From: Euclidia mi
Lineage: Eukaryota; Arthropoda; Insecta; Lepidoptera; Erebidae
Length of the DNA stretch: 64,000 bases
Direction of reading: 5' to 3'
Assembly: GCA_944739405.2 (NCBI GenBank)
Contig: OX123183.2
Span: 124,628,331-124,692,330 of the forward strand
In this document: one piece after another, positions 63,927-64,000 of the stretch
Position numbering within the stretch: position 1 is the first letter of the stretch
Layout of the letters: the number at the start of each line of letters is the position of its first letter
The notes under the pieces: generated by a model
The model's input: only the letters and a program-made list of their open reading frames with translations
What the model was told of the DNA's origin: nothing
Databases searched by the model: none
Program-made: the position numbers and the translations under genes

Positions 63927-64000
63927 GACTGCCTCGTTGGTCTCGCGGCATAAATGTGCGCCTGGGATTGGGAGGTCTCGGGTTCGATTCCCGGGTCGGG
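63927..64000 (+). mobile_element. tRNA-headed SINE, cut by window end
   Basis: Same head as 17620 (gactgcctcgttggtctcgc, box B GGTTCGATTCCC). The remainder lies beyond the window. Confidence 0.75.

Larger units (their letters stand above)
59231..64000 (+). other. Msp300: Start of a large intron (at least 4.8 kb)
   Basis: The phase-0 donor at 59231 has no matching acceptor in the window. AT-rich, with a candidate first exon near 59880-59997, a palindrome at 63360-63383 and a SINE start at 63927. No spectrin-type ORF seen. Confidence 0.7.

Overview
The window looks like a moth or butterfly (Lepidoptera, noctuid-like) nuclear genome. The evidence is insect-type split genes in AT-rich DNA, plus repeat families I associate with Lepidoptera: tRNA-headed SINEs ending in a 'ctctgcctaccccttcgggg' module, Helitron fragments ending in CTAG|T, and 'gtcgtaagaggcgac' retro-element heads. 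No organism can be named from this alone.

One plus-strand gene fills the window: the middle of an insect nesprin, the Msp300 (muscle-specific protein 300 kDa; SYNE/ANC-1 family) orthologue. Both ends lie outside, so neither actin-binding calponin-homology domains nor the nuclear-envelope KASH tail is visible. I traced 23 constitutive-looking coding exons and one alternative terminal exon. All phases join without a break, giving about 8,210 codons. Positions 1-16533 hold 14 exons encoding tandem spectrin repeats. Three small GC-rich exons follow at 28.3-30.9 kb, between introns of 11.8 and 13.3 kb. Positions 44130-45793 hold four very GC-rich spectrin exons. A single 10.9-kb exon (46327-57189) encodes about 3,620 residues of low-complexity, charged, presumably disordered protein. 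A short spectrin-like exon (59120-59230) restarts the rod and leads out of the window.

Inference on working: the rods act as a flexible spacer between cytoskeleton and nucleus. The giant exon carries about a dozen copies of a Y-H-E-I-x-D-A-E motif and four S-Y-A-E-I-type motifs that look like docking sites. Two internal 3' ends are suggested: a stop plus AATAAA at 46151-46234, and a donor read-through to a stop plus two AATAAA at 57328-57494. Either would give isoforms without KASH. Three intronic stretches (about 22.8, 43.2-43.9 and 59.9 kb) look like alternative promoters or first exons.

The large introns hold SINEs (several with exact target-site duplications), three related non-autonomous Helitrons, a 5S-rRNA-headed SINE nested in another SINE, and a GC-rich retro-insertion made of tandem perfect hairpins whose stems covary around a repeated loop (39844-40447). 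They also hold a candidate compact two-exon gene on the minus strand (34124-34803), a 58-codon plus-strand ORF (36869-37045), and a pre-miRNA-sized hairpin (6924-6994). All functional statements on these intronic items are inference.
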